23,337 nt of DNA from an uncultured Lachnospiraceae bacterium (lineage in GTDB: Bacteria; Bacillota; Clostridia; Lachnospirales; Lachnospiraceae), in NCBI GenBank assembly GCA_910578115.1, contig CAJTPO010000063.1:1-23337 (forward strand). The letters run 5' to 3'. Position numbers and translations under genes: made by a program. Position 1 is the stretch's first letter, and each line of letters opens with the position of its first letter. This document shows, piece after piece, positions 7,047-15,158 of this stretch. The notes beneath the pieces are model-generated. The model ran no database searches and was not told where the DNA came from. It saw nothing but the letters and a program-made list of their open reading frames with translations.

Positions 7047-8864
7047 TTATTTCTCATTCTCCAATTCCGCTTCCAGATCACTCAACTCACTCGCTAACAG
7101 CGCTGCCGCCTTTTTCTTCTTACGTATCCGCAGCAATACTACTGCAATAATAATGCCTGCAACCACGATCACGGCAACGACAATCCCAATGATCTTTCCT
7201 TTCTTAGAACCACCCTGATCCTCCGGCGTCATACCATCTATCATCATATCGCCGTCCATCATGCCGCCGTCCATCATATCATCATATACTGCTTCTGTTA
7301 CAAGCAATGTGATCGTCTTCTCCGTTGAAGTCACATTTCCGGCATCATCCTCATAAGAAATCTCCATGATAACCGTTCCGTCATCCATCGTGGGAGCAAT
7401 TCCAGTTAACATAACATCGACATTTCCCGTCGCTCCCGACTGCAGATTACCGACAAAAGCTGACGCCTCATCGACTGAATCCGCATGAAATTTGACCTGC
7501 ACATTATAAAGTGTCGTCTTCCCTGTATTATAAATGCTGCACATTACATTAGACTGGGATCCTACCGCAATATCCGCCGGCACCACCTCCGGGATACTCG
7601 TGTCAAACCGGCTTTCCTGGGAGATCGGAATGGAGACACTGGCCTTATCTGTCAGATCAAACACAGTTCCCGCATCATATTTCATATTAACGTCAAGCAC
7701 GTAAGGCTTCTGCGCCAGATCAGCCTTCGCCGTCATCTCGATCACAATATCCGCTGACGTGTTCGCCCCTATTCTGTCCATATAAACGGAACTGGCTCCG
7801 GAAGTCGGCAGAAACGCTGAATACGTATTGGTCTTGTCCTCGCCTTCCTGTGCCGCCTGCATATCAAAAAGAACGTTTGTCACCGCCATGTCTTTGGCCG
7901 TATTCTGCACATGAATCGTCAGAGTAAATGTATCACCGGCAAAAACCTTAGCTGGATTCGTCTCAAAGCCTGTTACCACAATTCGCGGCTTGGATCCTTC
8001 CGTCTCCTGGCCATTGCCTCCGATATAACCGCTTCCCGGCTTACCGATCGTTCTCACATACACGGTCAGCTCCGCCGGCTTCTCACTGCGAATCCCGGCT
8101 TTCGTGTACCAGACATTAAAGGTCAGCGGATAATATCCGCTCATCACATCGCCCCTGGCTGTAAAGAGGAAAGTAAACTCTCTTCTGTTGGCCATGGCTG
8201 CTTCCTTCGTCTGGTTGCCCGGAATAAATGGTTCTGTCTGCAGATAACTGGTCATATCCGGTTCAAAAGGCCACTCCGTGACAACAGTGGAAGTCTTCGG
8301 CTCTATGATCAGATCGTTCAGTTCCTCCGTACCGAAATTGATTACCGGCAGTACAATGGAAACCTGCTGCCCGTAACTCACTGTCGGTGTCTCCCAATTA
8401 TCTCCCACCTGCAGAAACTCGCTGGTGGTCATAGTGACCGCCGCCACTGCCGCAGACTCCATATTACTCTTTGCCTGCGACACATAACCCCACAGTTCCG
8501 TAACCGACATCTCGGTATTGGCAATGTAATATACCGCACTGTCAAATACTTTATGGAGATTTTCCATTACTTTCTCATCAAGTTTGTAACGCACTTCCAG
8601 GCTTCTCATATAATAGAGCATGTCCTCATCGGCATCCGCCCGGTCATCGTCATTGATCAGCCGGTCCGAAGTACGATTGATGACCGGTACGGAATTTCCG
8701 CTCCAGGACTCCTGTTCCTCCGCACAGACTACCGTCCCTGCGGCTCCCGGAAATTCCGGCAGCATCGTCCCGATCGCCAGGGCAGACATCACACCAATCA
8801 ATAACCTGCTCACCATCCTCTTACATACGGATCGTCTCTTCTCATTCCATTCTCTTCTTTTCAT
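7047..8864 (-). CDS. Secreted membrane-anchored beta-sandwich protein with Met-rich stalk, ABC-associated
   Basis: A 605-residue type I membrane protein of no family I can name with certainty; its texture matches CARDB/COG1361-like surface proteins. Residues 1-48 look like a signal peptide with Arg/Lys-rich start, hydrophobic core LLIGVMSALAIG and a cleavage-like VVCAEE. A helical segment (about 75-150) precedes three beta-rich repeats near 160-272, 294-415 and 424-524; each begins with a run ending in a pattern such as 'PVINFGTEELNDL' or 'SIYNTGKTTLYNV', as in NEW3/CARDB domains. An acidic Met-rich stalk (529-545, DMMDGGMMDGDMMIDGM) leads to one membrane helix (557-579) and a charged cytoplasmic tail with a short coiled coil. 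It sits between ATPase and permease genes, suggesting an extracellular partner of that transporter. Confidence 0.8.
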   Translation of the reverse strand: MKRREWNEKRRSVCKRMVSRLLIGVMSALAIGTMLPEFPGAAGTVVCAEEQESWSGNSVPVINRTSDRLINDDDRADADEDMLYYMRSLEVRYKLDEKVMENLHKVFDSAVYYIANTEMSVTELWGYVSQAKSNMESAAVAAVTMTTSEFLQVGDNWETPTVSYGQQVSIVLPVINFGTEELNDLIIEPKTSTVVTEWPFEPDMTSYLQTEPFIPGNQTKEAAMANRREFTFLFTARGDVMSGYYPLTFNVWYTKAGIRSEKPAELTVYVRTIGKPGSGYIGGNGQETEGSKPRIVVTGFETNPAKVFAGDTFTLTIHVQNTAKDMAVTNVLFDMQAAQEGEDKTNTYSAFLPTSGASSVYMDRIGANTSADIVIEMTAKADLAQKPYVLDVNMKYDAGTVFDLTDKASVSIPISQESRFDTSIPEVVPADIAVGSQSNVMCSIYNTGKTTLYNVQVKFHADSVDEASAFVGNLQSGATGNVDVMLTGIAPTMDDGTVIMEISYEDDAGNVTSTEKTITLLVTEAVYDDMMDGGMMDGDMMIDGMTPEDQGGSKKGKIIGIVVAVIVVAGIIIAVVLLRIRKKKKAAALLASELSDLEAELENEK

Positions 8865-8981
8865 CTCTTCTTATCCTCTTCTACAACATAGTTGTGTCCA
8901 TGCTTTATTTAACACAGACAATACCCGCCGCCTCAGCCACATGGCCTCACGCCGCATTCTTTCACGCAGGAAGCCCTCGTA

Positions 8982-9716
8982 TCACTCCTTCGCCTGAATC
9001 TCCTCCGGCATGTCCATGCCGCGTCGGTCCTCAATCTCAATGATCCTGCCATCCTTGATCCGCAATACCAGATCGGCAAATCCTGCCAGATAATTGTCAT
9101 GCGTTACCATGACCAGAGTCTGGTTTTTCTCCCGGACGACTTTCTTCATCAGGTTCATCACTTCCACAGAAGTATTGGAATCCAGATTTCCGGTAGGTTC
9201 ATCTGCGAAAATGATCTCCGGTTCTACCACCAACGCACGGGCCACACCCACGCGCTGCTGCTGTCCGCCGGACATCTGGTTTGGTTTGTGCATTTTGTGC
9301 TTACGCAGCCCTACCAGATCCAACATTTCCTCAGCCTTCCTGTTGCGCTTCTTCCTGTCCATCCCCTGAAATGTGAGGGGCAGAGCCACATTCTCAATGG
9401 CATTCATGGTTCCCATCAGATTAAAAGACTGAAAAATAAATCCAATATGTTCCCGTCTGAAAGCCACCAACTGATTCTCCGTCTTTTTTTCCATATGCTC
9501 CCCGGCAATCACGATCTCTCCTTTTGTCGGTTTCTCAAGTCCTGCCAGCATATTCAAGAGTGTTGATTTCCCGGATCCCGAGGTGCCTACAATAGAACAG
9601 AAATCCCCCCGGTTAATGGTAAAACTGACACCATTCAGTGCCCGTACCTTCGTCTCACCGACCCGGTAAATCTTATATAAATCCTTAACATTGATCACAG
9701 GTCCTGTCTGACTCAC
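8982..9716 (-). CDS. MacB/LolD-type ABC transporter ATP-binding protein
   Basis: A 244-residue ATPase with Walker A GTSGSGKST (44-52), Q-loop Gln 96, signature MSGGQQQR (148-155), Walker B IIFADEPTGNLD (168-179) and H-loop His 206. The sequence DEPTGNLDS and the RVGETKVRALNGVSF start are characteristic of the MacB/LolD branch. It powers the permease encoded two genes downstream. The start appears to be GTG at 9716, giving MSQTGPVINV; the RBS is weak (AAAGGCGGG about 7 to 11 bases upstream). A promoter-like sequence is found 85 bases upstream. A 117-base gap separates it from the anchored protein gene, with a small ACAAC/GTTGT hairpin and no clear terminator, so the three genes are probably one operon. 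Confidence 0.93.
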   Translation of the reverse strand: MSQTGPVINVKDLYKIYRVGETKVRALNGVSFTINRGDFCSIVGTSGSGKSTLLNMLAGLEKPTKGEIVIAGEHMEKKTENQLVAFRREHIGFIFQSFNLMGTMNAIENVALPLTFQGMDRKKRNRKAEEMLDLVGLRKHKMHKPNQMSGGQQQRVGVARALVVEPEIIFADEPTGNLDSNTSVEVMNLMKKVVREKNQTLVMVTHDNYLAGFADLVLRIKDGRIIEIEDRRGMDMPEEIQAKE

Positions 9717-9800
9717 GTCTTTGTCCCGCCTTTCCTGATTGACAACTTCCTATAGATCTCCATACGGCCTGCCGATCCGGCAATGCATTTACACGAAATA

Positions 9801-9829
9801 AGTTTACTACAAAACCACCCCGCAATCAA
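9801..9829 (-). promoter_or_regulatory. Probable promoter of the MacB-type ABC module
   Basis: Minus strand: -35 TTGATT (plus 9824-9829), 17-bp spacer, -10 TAAACT (plus 9801-9806). It lies in the 211-base gap between the DUF6449-type permease gene and the ATPase gene and gives a leader of about 80 bases. Confidence 0.5.
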
Positions 9830-9927
9830 GCCCACCCAATCGCCTGATACGTCCGCCCACAGCACACCGGAACCATATTCTCACGGAATGCATATCCTGC
9901 ACACATTCCAGCTCCGGTAACACCGGT

Positions 9928-12066
9928 TCATTCTTCAGCTTTACTGTTGTACTGCGTAGCCTCCGTCACAAATTTCGGCACCTGACCCGTAAAGAATCTA
10001 TAGCCAAACCCATAACTGCTCCGGATATAAGGGTATGTTGTATCTTTCTTAAAGGTAATATAGATGTCATAATTATCATCTACTTCTTTATAATCATGCC
10101 AATACGCCGACAGATTGTTCGGGTAAATCACCTGCAGTATCTTCTCAAACTCCTCCTGCTCATAAAATGTCTCAGACACCGTTCTGCTTTCATCATAAAC
10201 AAACTCAGCAGCCGTCTGTTCCCCTGCGTCATAAACCTGCATATCCTCAAAGTCTTCCCCAGGATCATTATGATAATTCGTAACGGTAATGGAATCAATA
10301 TCCTCAGGATTTAACATGACCGGATAATAGGCCTCAACCTCCTGTAAATAAGTGATCGTATTCTCAAAACTCTCATACACATACAACGAACAGCTCATCC
10401 AGTTCGGAAAGCGAATCCTCAGCAGCCCGCATGGACGCATGTTTCTCGCAAGTGTAAAATCAAATTGCTCCATATCCCTGACATAGGCTTCCCGCAGCTT
10501 CATTCCGTCTTCTGCCGGAAGCGCCACTTCTGTGGCACCATTGCTGTAAGTCATCGACTGCACCAGTTCAAAAGAATCCTGATCGGTCATGATCTGATAA
10601 GTGCCGGTCCGATATTCCTCTGTCCCTACGATCTGGTTGAGCAGCTCTTCATTTGCCGGATCAGCAAAATCTATGTAAAAACTTCTTCCTACATTCCTTC
10701 CCGATTTCAATCGATAAAGCACGTGCATCATTCGGGGATCCGTCATATCTTTCTCATCCTGATGCTGTGCCTTCTCCGCCAGTGCCAGAACAGGCTCTAC
10801 ATTCAGAATCTGCATTCTCTCCTCCGTAGCTTCCGCCGCACTCATATAATTAAAATCTCCATTCCAGAACTCATTATAGGTGTCCAGCGCCAGCGCAGCA
10901 CTCTTCACCTTATTTGACTGTGGTATGTATTTATCGTACCCAAGAAGATCCGCTTTAAAGACAAAGAACACTATAATAATGCCAATAACCCCGATACCGC
11001 TGGATATAAGATGCTTAAACATACTTTTAAGGTCAAAATCATAGAGCACTTCCATGGCTGCACTGCCGATCACACCACCAGCGATCATAGTCACCAGCGT
11101 CAGTGTTGCATTTCCATAACCGGCACTGTACACCCACATTCCAAGCCCAATAGCGGCCGGAATCACAACAACTACCTTAACCACCGATTCCATGGCCGGA
11201 AATGCCATCGCCTTACCGGCAGCCTCCGAAGGACGCCTGCGATAACACAGCCATGCCACCGGCAGAAGTACCGCCGCCATCAGAAGCCATTTCCCATAAA
11301 AAGGAATCGCCGCGCCGGCCATCTCCCGCACACTCACAAGCTGCTTAATCTTCCAGGTTTGACCTGTATAGTCTGCCACCGCGGACAACCTGGGTTCATG
11401 AGAGATATAAAAACCGTCCCTGGTTTTAAAGAATGCAAATTGCAGCCTGTTAAACAGTATATATGCCAACATCTCATACAGAGCAAGCGTTCCTGCAGCA
11501 AACAGTGTAACAAAGCGATTCCCTGTCAGCGTCACTGCCAGTATTACCATATGGTACATTACCAGAAACAACATAAAATTCCACAGAAATCCCAAATAAA
11601 CTACTGCCATCACTTCCCTGTTTACCGCCCGCTGCACCGCCGCCGATATGACAGCAATCAATAAGCTGGCAAGTGTGGTCGTCAGATAAATAATCACACC
11701 ATTTATGTAGATCACCAGGAATCTTTTGTTCTTGTCTACCGGCACACTGTGATACATATCCACTTTCTTCTGGTCATATAGATAAGAATACCCCTGCATA
11801 CCGATGATGAGGGCCAGTCCCATTAGAACCGGCAGCAGGTTATCCTGAAATCCCAATGCATCCTGTGTGGCCTGATACAGCGCTTTCTGATATTCCTCCG
11901 CTTTCCTGTACGCGCCATCGGCATTCCACATTCTGATGCGGCTTAAATAGACAGTCAGCACTCCCACGTAAGCTGTGATCTGTGCCAGGGCCGCCAGAAT
12001 CCATACCCATATGCGTCTCTTATGGTTTTCCATGCTGCTAGCCCAAAATGAGTTTCTTGATGTCAT
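9928..12066 (-). CDS. YtrC-like ABC permease with large C-terminal extracellular domain (DUF6449-type)
   Basis: A 712-residue membrane protein. Residues 1-360 hold about nine hydrophobic helices, for example VWILAALAQITAYVGVLTVY (21-40). The motif DQKKVDMYHSVPVDKNKRF after the second helix is typical of permeases in YtrA-type operons. The last ~340 residues are soluble, rich in acidic and aromatic residues, and match what I recall as DUF6449. The start ATG at 12066 has GGAGG six bases upstream and overlaps the upstream ATPase gene by 29 bases, implying translational coupling. Partnered with the YtrB-like ATPase; such systems respond to cell-wall-active compounds in Bacillus (acetoin and bacitracin-type signals are known examples), but the substrate here is unknown. 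The in-frame extension to 12150 lies wholly inside the ATPase gene and is rejected. Confidence 0.85.
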   Translation of the reverse strand: MTSRNSFWASSMENHKRRIWVWILAALAQITAYVGVLTVYLSRIRMWNADGAYRKAEEYQKALYQATQDALGFQDNLLPVLMGLALIIGMQGYSYLYDQKKVDMYHSVPVDKNKRFLVIYINGVIIYLTTTLASLLIAVISAAVQRAVNREVMAVVYLGFLWNFMLFLVMYHMVILAVTLTGNRFVTLFAAGTLALYEMLAYILFNRLQFAFFKTRDGFYISHEPRLSAVADYTGQTWKIKQLVSVREMAGAAIPFYGKWLLMAAVLLPVAWLCYRRRPSEAAGKAMAFPAMESVVKVVVVIPAAIGLGMWVYSAGYGNATLTLVTMIAGGVIGSAAMEVLYDFDLKSMFKHLISSGIGVIGIIIVFFVFKADLLGYDKYIPQSNKVKSAALALDTYNEFWNGDFNYMSAAEATEERMQILNVEPVLALAEKAQHQDEKDMTDPRMMHVLYRLKSGRNVGRSFYIDFADPANEELLNQIVGTEEYRTGTYQIMTDQDSFELVQSMTYSNGATEVALPAEDGMKLREAYVRDMEQFDFTLARNMRPCGLLRIRFPNWMSCSLYVYESFENTITYLQEVEAYYPVMLNPEDIDSITVTNYHNDPGEDFEDMQVYDAGEQTAAEFVYDESRTVSETFYEQEEFEKILQVIYPNNLSAYWHDYKEVDDNYDIYITFKKDTTYPYIRSSYGFGYRFFTGQVPKFVTEATQYNSKAEE

Positions 12067-12943
12067 ATCCCACCACCTCCGTTTCACTGATAAAGATCTC
12101 TTCAAGAGACAAAGGAAGTACCTCATAAAATATCGTATCCACTGCCGCAAATCTTTCTGCCACTTCCTCCCTTGTACTCCTCACGGTAAAGGTACGCAGT
12201 GAACCCCTCTGTTCCTTCTTAAGGACTTCCATACCGCTCAGCGCCTTCAACTCTTCTTCCACCGTGGCAAAGACACACTGTACTTTCTGTATATTGCATT
12301 TCATATCTTCCAGATCCTTGGAAAGCAGCACACCGCCTTTATGTAACAATCCCACATGATCACAGATATCTTCCAATTCTCTCAGATTATGGGAAGCGAT
12401 CACCGGCGTCAGCCCTCTTTCTTCCATCTCCTTGGCAAAAAGTGACTTAATGCCCTGACGCATCACGGGATCCAGGCCGTCAAAGGTCTCGTCACAGAGT
12501 ATGTATTGCGTGTGTGCACAAATACCAAGCAACAGCGCCAGCTGTTTCTTCATTCCCTTGGAAAAGGTTCCAATCTTCCGGTTCTTATCCAGATTAAAGC
12601 TCTCCAGATATTTGTAGAACTCTGCCTTGTTGAAATTCTCATAGATTCCGCTGTAATATCTCTCCATCGCTTTCGCATTGACATTGGCAAAAAAATATGG
12701 TTCGTCCGCAATAAAAAAAAGTTTCTTCTTTGCTTCCACATTATCATACACCGGTATATTATCCACCGTTACCGTCCCGCTGTCAGGCTTCAACACACCG
12801 GAAATCATACGCAGCACCGTACTCTTACCCGCTCCGTTGGTTCCGATCAGGCCAAACACGGTATTGTCCTTTATTGTTACGCTGACCTCGTCTACTGCTT
12901 TGATCTTCTCAAAAGTCTTAGTCAGGCTATGTATCTCTATCAT
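12038..12943 (-). CDS. YtrB-like ABC transporter ATP-binding protein
   Basis: A 301-residue ATPase. Walker A GTNGAGKST (34-42), signature FSKGMKKQ (127-134, replacing LSGGQ as usual in this subfamily), Walker B YILCDE (147-152) with DETFDGLDP, and H-loop His 185 (ASHN). The last 90 residues form a typical C-terminal extension ending with SLEEIF. Start ATG 12943 has GGAAGG nearby. It lies 18 bases after the GntR gene and overlaps the permease gene by 29 bases: one operon. It powers the DUF6449-type permease. Confidence 0.93.
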   Translation of the reverse strand: MIEIHSLTKTFEKIKAVDEVSVTIKDNTVFGLIGTNGAGKSTVLRMISGVLKPDSGTVTVDNIPVYDNVEAKKKLFFIADEPYFFANVNAKAMERYYSGIYENFNKAEFYKYLESFNLDKNRKIGTFSKGMKKQLALLLGICAHTQYILCDETFDGLDPVMRQGIKSLFAKEMEERGLTPVIASHNLRELEDICDHVGLLHKGGVLLSKDLEDMKCNIQKVQCVFATVEEELKALSGMEVLKKEQRGSLRTFTVRSTREEVAERFAAVDTIFYEVLPLSLEEIFISETEVVGYDIKKLILG

Positions 12944-12961
12944 GTCTTCCTTCCTTTCTGT

Positions 12962-13315
12962 CTAAAGCATCTCGATCTCATGGATCAGTTCCGCCTTGGA
13001 CATACCGATCTCCAAAACCTCGCTTACGAGCAAAAGGATCTTGCCTACACATTCCTTCTTCCTCTTATCGATCAGGCTGCTGTCTCCTGAAACAAAGTTC
13101 CCTCTTCCCTTGACAGTATAGATAAACCCCTGTCTCTCCAACTCTGCATAGGCTTTCTGGATCGTATTGGGATTGATGGAAAGCTCCATCGCCAGGCCTC
13201 TCACTGAAGGCATCTGTTCGTCTGCCTGCATGGCTCCTTTCAGGATCAATATCTTAAAACGCTCCACGATCTGCTCATAAATTGGCCTGGTATCCTTATA
13301 GTCTATCACTATCAT
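12962..13315 (-). CDS. GntR-family transcriptional regulator, YtrA subfamily
   Basis: A 117-residue repressor. The winged helix-turn-helix occupies residues 9-75, with PIYEQIVERFK, the turn MPSVRGLAMELSINPNTIQK and the wing RQGFIYTVKGRGNFV. The short C-terminus (about 40 residues) is an alpha-helical dimerisation tail, as in the YtrA subfamily, with no ligand-binding domain. Start ATG 13315 is preceded by AAAGGAG; an in-frame extension to 13429 runs across the promoter and is rejected. It is the first gene of the GntR-ATPase-permease operon and should repress its own promoter through the long inverted repeat at 13388-13419, probably releasing when the cell envelope is stressed (inferred from the family). 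Confidence 0.92.
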   Translation of the reverse strand: MIVIDYKDTRPIYEQIVERFKILILKGAMQADEQMPSVRGLAMELSINPNTIQKAYAELERQGFIYTVKGRGNFVSGDSSLIDKRKKECVGKILLLVSEVLEIGMSKAELIHEIEML

Positions 13316-13387
13316 GTCTTCTCCTTTCTGGACACGCATGCCCGGTATCCCGGCAGCATCATTAATAGAAGTAATCCCCCATATCAC

Positions 13388-13419
13388 GTGTACTATTAGT
13401 GATGGTACAGTTAGTATAC
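13388..13419 (-). promoter_or_regulatory. Candidate operator of the GntR/YtrA-like repressor
   Basis: On the plus strand GTGTACTA (13388-13395) and TAGTATAC (13412-13419) form an inverted repeat with one mismatch and a 16-bp gap. The upstream arm covers the -10 box of the operon promoter. Long-spaced repeats of GTGTA/TACAC type are the known style of YtrA-subfamily operators. Confidence 0.6.
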
Positions 13420-13442
13420 TCCCTGCCACTTGCTAATGTCAA
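13413..13442 (-). promoter_or_regulatory. Promoter of the GntR-ABC operon
   Basis: Minus strand: perfect -35 TTGACA (plus 13437-13442), 18-bp spacer, -10 TATACT (plus 13413-13418). It gives a leader of about 90 bases before the GntR start at 13315. Confidence 0.8.
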
Positions 13443-13472
13443 GCATAAGGTTGCTCAAACTCCACGCAACAC

Positions 13473-13505
13473 AAAAGGACATCTGCCGTTTCCGTCAAAT
13501 GTCCT
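13473..13505 (-). terminator. Rho-independent terminator of gpmI
   Basis: Minus strand: AGGACAT (plus 13499-13505) pairs with ATGTCCT (plus 13476-13482) and extends inward to a CGGAAACG-type tetraloop, then TTTTGTGTT. It lies 57 bases past the gpmI stop codon. The T-run is short, so it may leak. Confidence 0.65.
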
Positions 13506-13561
13506 CTCATATAAAGCTCTGCTGTAATCCTGTATAATTATAGTAAACAATATAACAACAA

Positions 13562-15103
13562 TTATTTTATAAGCAATGATTTTCCGGTCATTTCTTCCGG
13601 CTGCTCCATACCCATAAGTTCAATGAGCGTAGGAATAATATCCGCAAGACAACCGCCTTCTCTTAATTTATACGCCGGGTCCGCATTGACAAGAATAAAC
13701 GGTACCGGATTCGTGGTATGCGCCGTAAAAGGAGCACCCGTCTCGTAATCCACCAGCTGTTCTGCATTTCCGTGATCGGCACAGATGAACATAACACCGT
13801 CAACTTCTTTGACAGCTTCCACTGCACGGCCAACACACTCATCCACTGCTTCCACTGCTTTAATCGCCGCCTGTTCCACACCGGTGTGGCCTACCATATC
13901 CGGATTCGCAAAATTAATGATGATAACGTCATATTTATCGGATTTGATACAATCCACCAGCCTGTCACAGACTTCATAAGCACTCATCTGCGGTTTCAAA
14001 TCATACGTAGCCACATCCTTGGGGGAATTTACCAGGATTCTCTCCTCTCCCTCGTTAGGTTCTTCCACACCGCCATTAAAGAAGAAGGTTACGTGAGCAT
14101 ACTTCTCTGTCTCGGCCAGCCTTGCCTGCTTCATGCCGTGTGCAGCGAGCCACTCCCCGAATGTGTTGGTAACGGAGATCTTGTGGAATGCCACTTCTTT
14201 ATTCGGAATTGTCGGATCATAATCGGAAAAACACACATAAGTGAGATCCAGTCTCTTTCCTCTCTCGAATCCCTTGAAATCATCGTCGCAGAAGCTTCTG
14301 GTAATCTCTCTTGCCCTGTCAGGACGGAAATTATAGAAGACAACGGAATCGCCATCCCTGATCAGAGCCACCGGCTCACCATTCTTCTTCACAACGGTCG
14401 GCTTCACGAACTCATCCGTCTCTTCTCTGTCATAAGACGCCTGAATGCCCTCCGTCGCACTGGCCGCTTCCAGACCTTCGCCCTTCGTCAGCGCCACATA
14501 AGCTTTCTGTACTCTGTCATAGTTGTTATCTCTGTCCATCGCATAATAACGACCCGTAACGGATGCAACCTCACCCACACCGATCTTATGCATCTCCTGC
14601 TCCAGCTCTTCTACGAAACCTTTACCACTTGCAGGCGGTGTATCGCGTCCATCCAGAAAAGCGTGCACATACACCTTTTGAAGATTGTTTCTCTTCGCCA
14701 GCTCCAATAATCCATAAATATGCGTGTTATGACTGTGAACACCACCGTCGGATACCAGACCGAACATGTGCAGCGCAGAATCATTCTTCTTACAGTTATT
14801 CACCGCATCAAGAAGCGCCGGATTTTCGAAGAAAGTCCCGTCCTGAATCTCCTTCGTGATCCTTGTAAGCTCCTGATACACAATACGTCCGGCTCCCATG
14901 TTCAAATGGCCTACTTCAGAATTTCCCATCTGTCCATCCGGAAGACCTACCGCCATACCACTGGCATTTCCCTTGACAAAAGGACACTGCTCCATAAGCT
15001 TATCCATCACCGGTGTCTTCGCTTCCGCCACCGCATTGCCCTCTTTCTTTTCATTCAGGCCATAGCCGTCCAGGATCATTAATACTGCTGGTTTCTTTCC
15101 CAT
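13562..15103 (-). CDS. gpmI: 2,3-bisphosphoglycerate-independent phosphoglycerate mutase
   Basis: A 513-residue Mn-dependent enzyme interconverting 3- and 2-phosphoglycerate, the step before enolase. Motifs include LMILDGYG (metal ligand Asp 12), MGNSEVGHLNMGAGR with nucleophile Ser 62, the HAFLDGRDTPP substrate loop, FANPDMVGHTG and CADHGNAEQL metal sites, all typical of GpmI. Two ATGs compete: at 15112 the AGGAG motif is only one base away, too close to use, whereas at 15103 the spacing is ten bases, giving MGKKPAVL and the usual family length. It is 46 bases after the TPR protein gene on the same strand, with no clear promoter in between, so it may be cotranscribed. Confidence 0.97.
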   Translation of the reverse strand: MGKKPAVLMILDGYGLNEKKEGNAVAEAKTPVMDKLMEQCPFVKGNASGMAVGLPDGQMGNSEVGHLNMGAGRIVYQELTRITKEIQDGTFFENPALLDAVNNCKKNDSALHMFGLVSDGGVHSHNTHIYGLLELAKRNNLQKVYVHAFLDGRDTPPASGKGFVEELEQEMHKIGVGEVASVTGRYYAMDRDNNYDRVQKAYVALTKGEGLEAASATEGIQASYDREETDEFVKPTVVKKNGEPVALIRDGDSVVFYNFRPDRAREITRSFCDDDFKGFERGKRLDLTYVCFSDYDPTIPNKEVAFHKISVTNTFGEWLAAHGMKQARLAETEKYAHVTFFFNGGVEEPNEGEERILVNSPKDVATYDLKPQMSAYEVCDRLVDCIKSDKYDVIIINFANPDMVGHTGVEQAAIKAVEAVDECVGRAVEAVKEVDGVMFICADHGNAEQLVDYETGAPFTAHTTNPVPFILVNADPAYKLREGGCLADIIPTLIELMGMEQPEEMTGKSLLIK

Positions 15104-15158
15104 AATCTTCATTCTCCTTTTCTCAATATCTATCTTACACTAATACTGTTATGATTCG

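Noticed and set aside
7911..8804. 297-codon plus-strand ORF opposite the anchored protein gene
   Set aside because: It is an antisense shadow with no RBS and no family features; the minus-strand gene has a signal peptide, domains and an anchor.
12067..12150. 28-residue N-terminal extension of the DUF6449-type permease
   Set aside because: It lies wholly inside the ATPase gene and has no RBS, while ATG 12066 has GGAGG at ideal spacing.
13316..13429. 38-residue N-terminal extension of the GntR regulator
   Set aside because: It would run through the operon promoter and operator; ATG 13315 has AAAGGAG and gives the normal family start.
13718..14710. Long plus-strand ORF opposite gpmI
   Set aside because: It is antisense to a complete glycolytic gene, has no RBS or recognisable domain, and its His/Arg/Ile-rich composition is the usual shadow of the coding strand.
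15104..15112. gpmI start at the upstream ATG
   Set aside because: AGGAG is only one base from that ATG, too close for initiation; the ATG at 15103 has workable spacing and the expected N-terminus.
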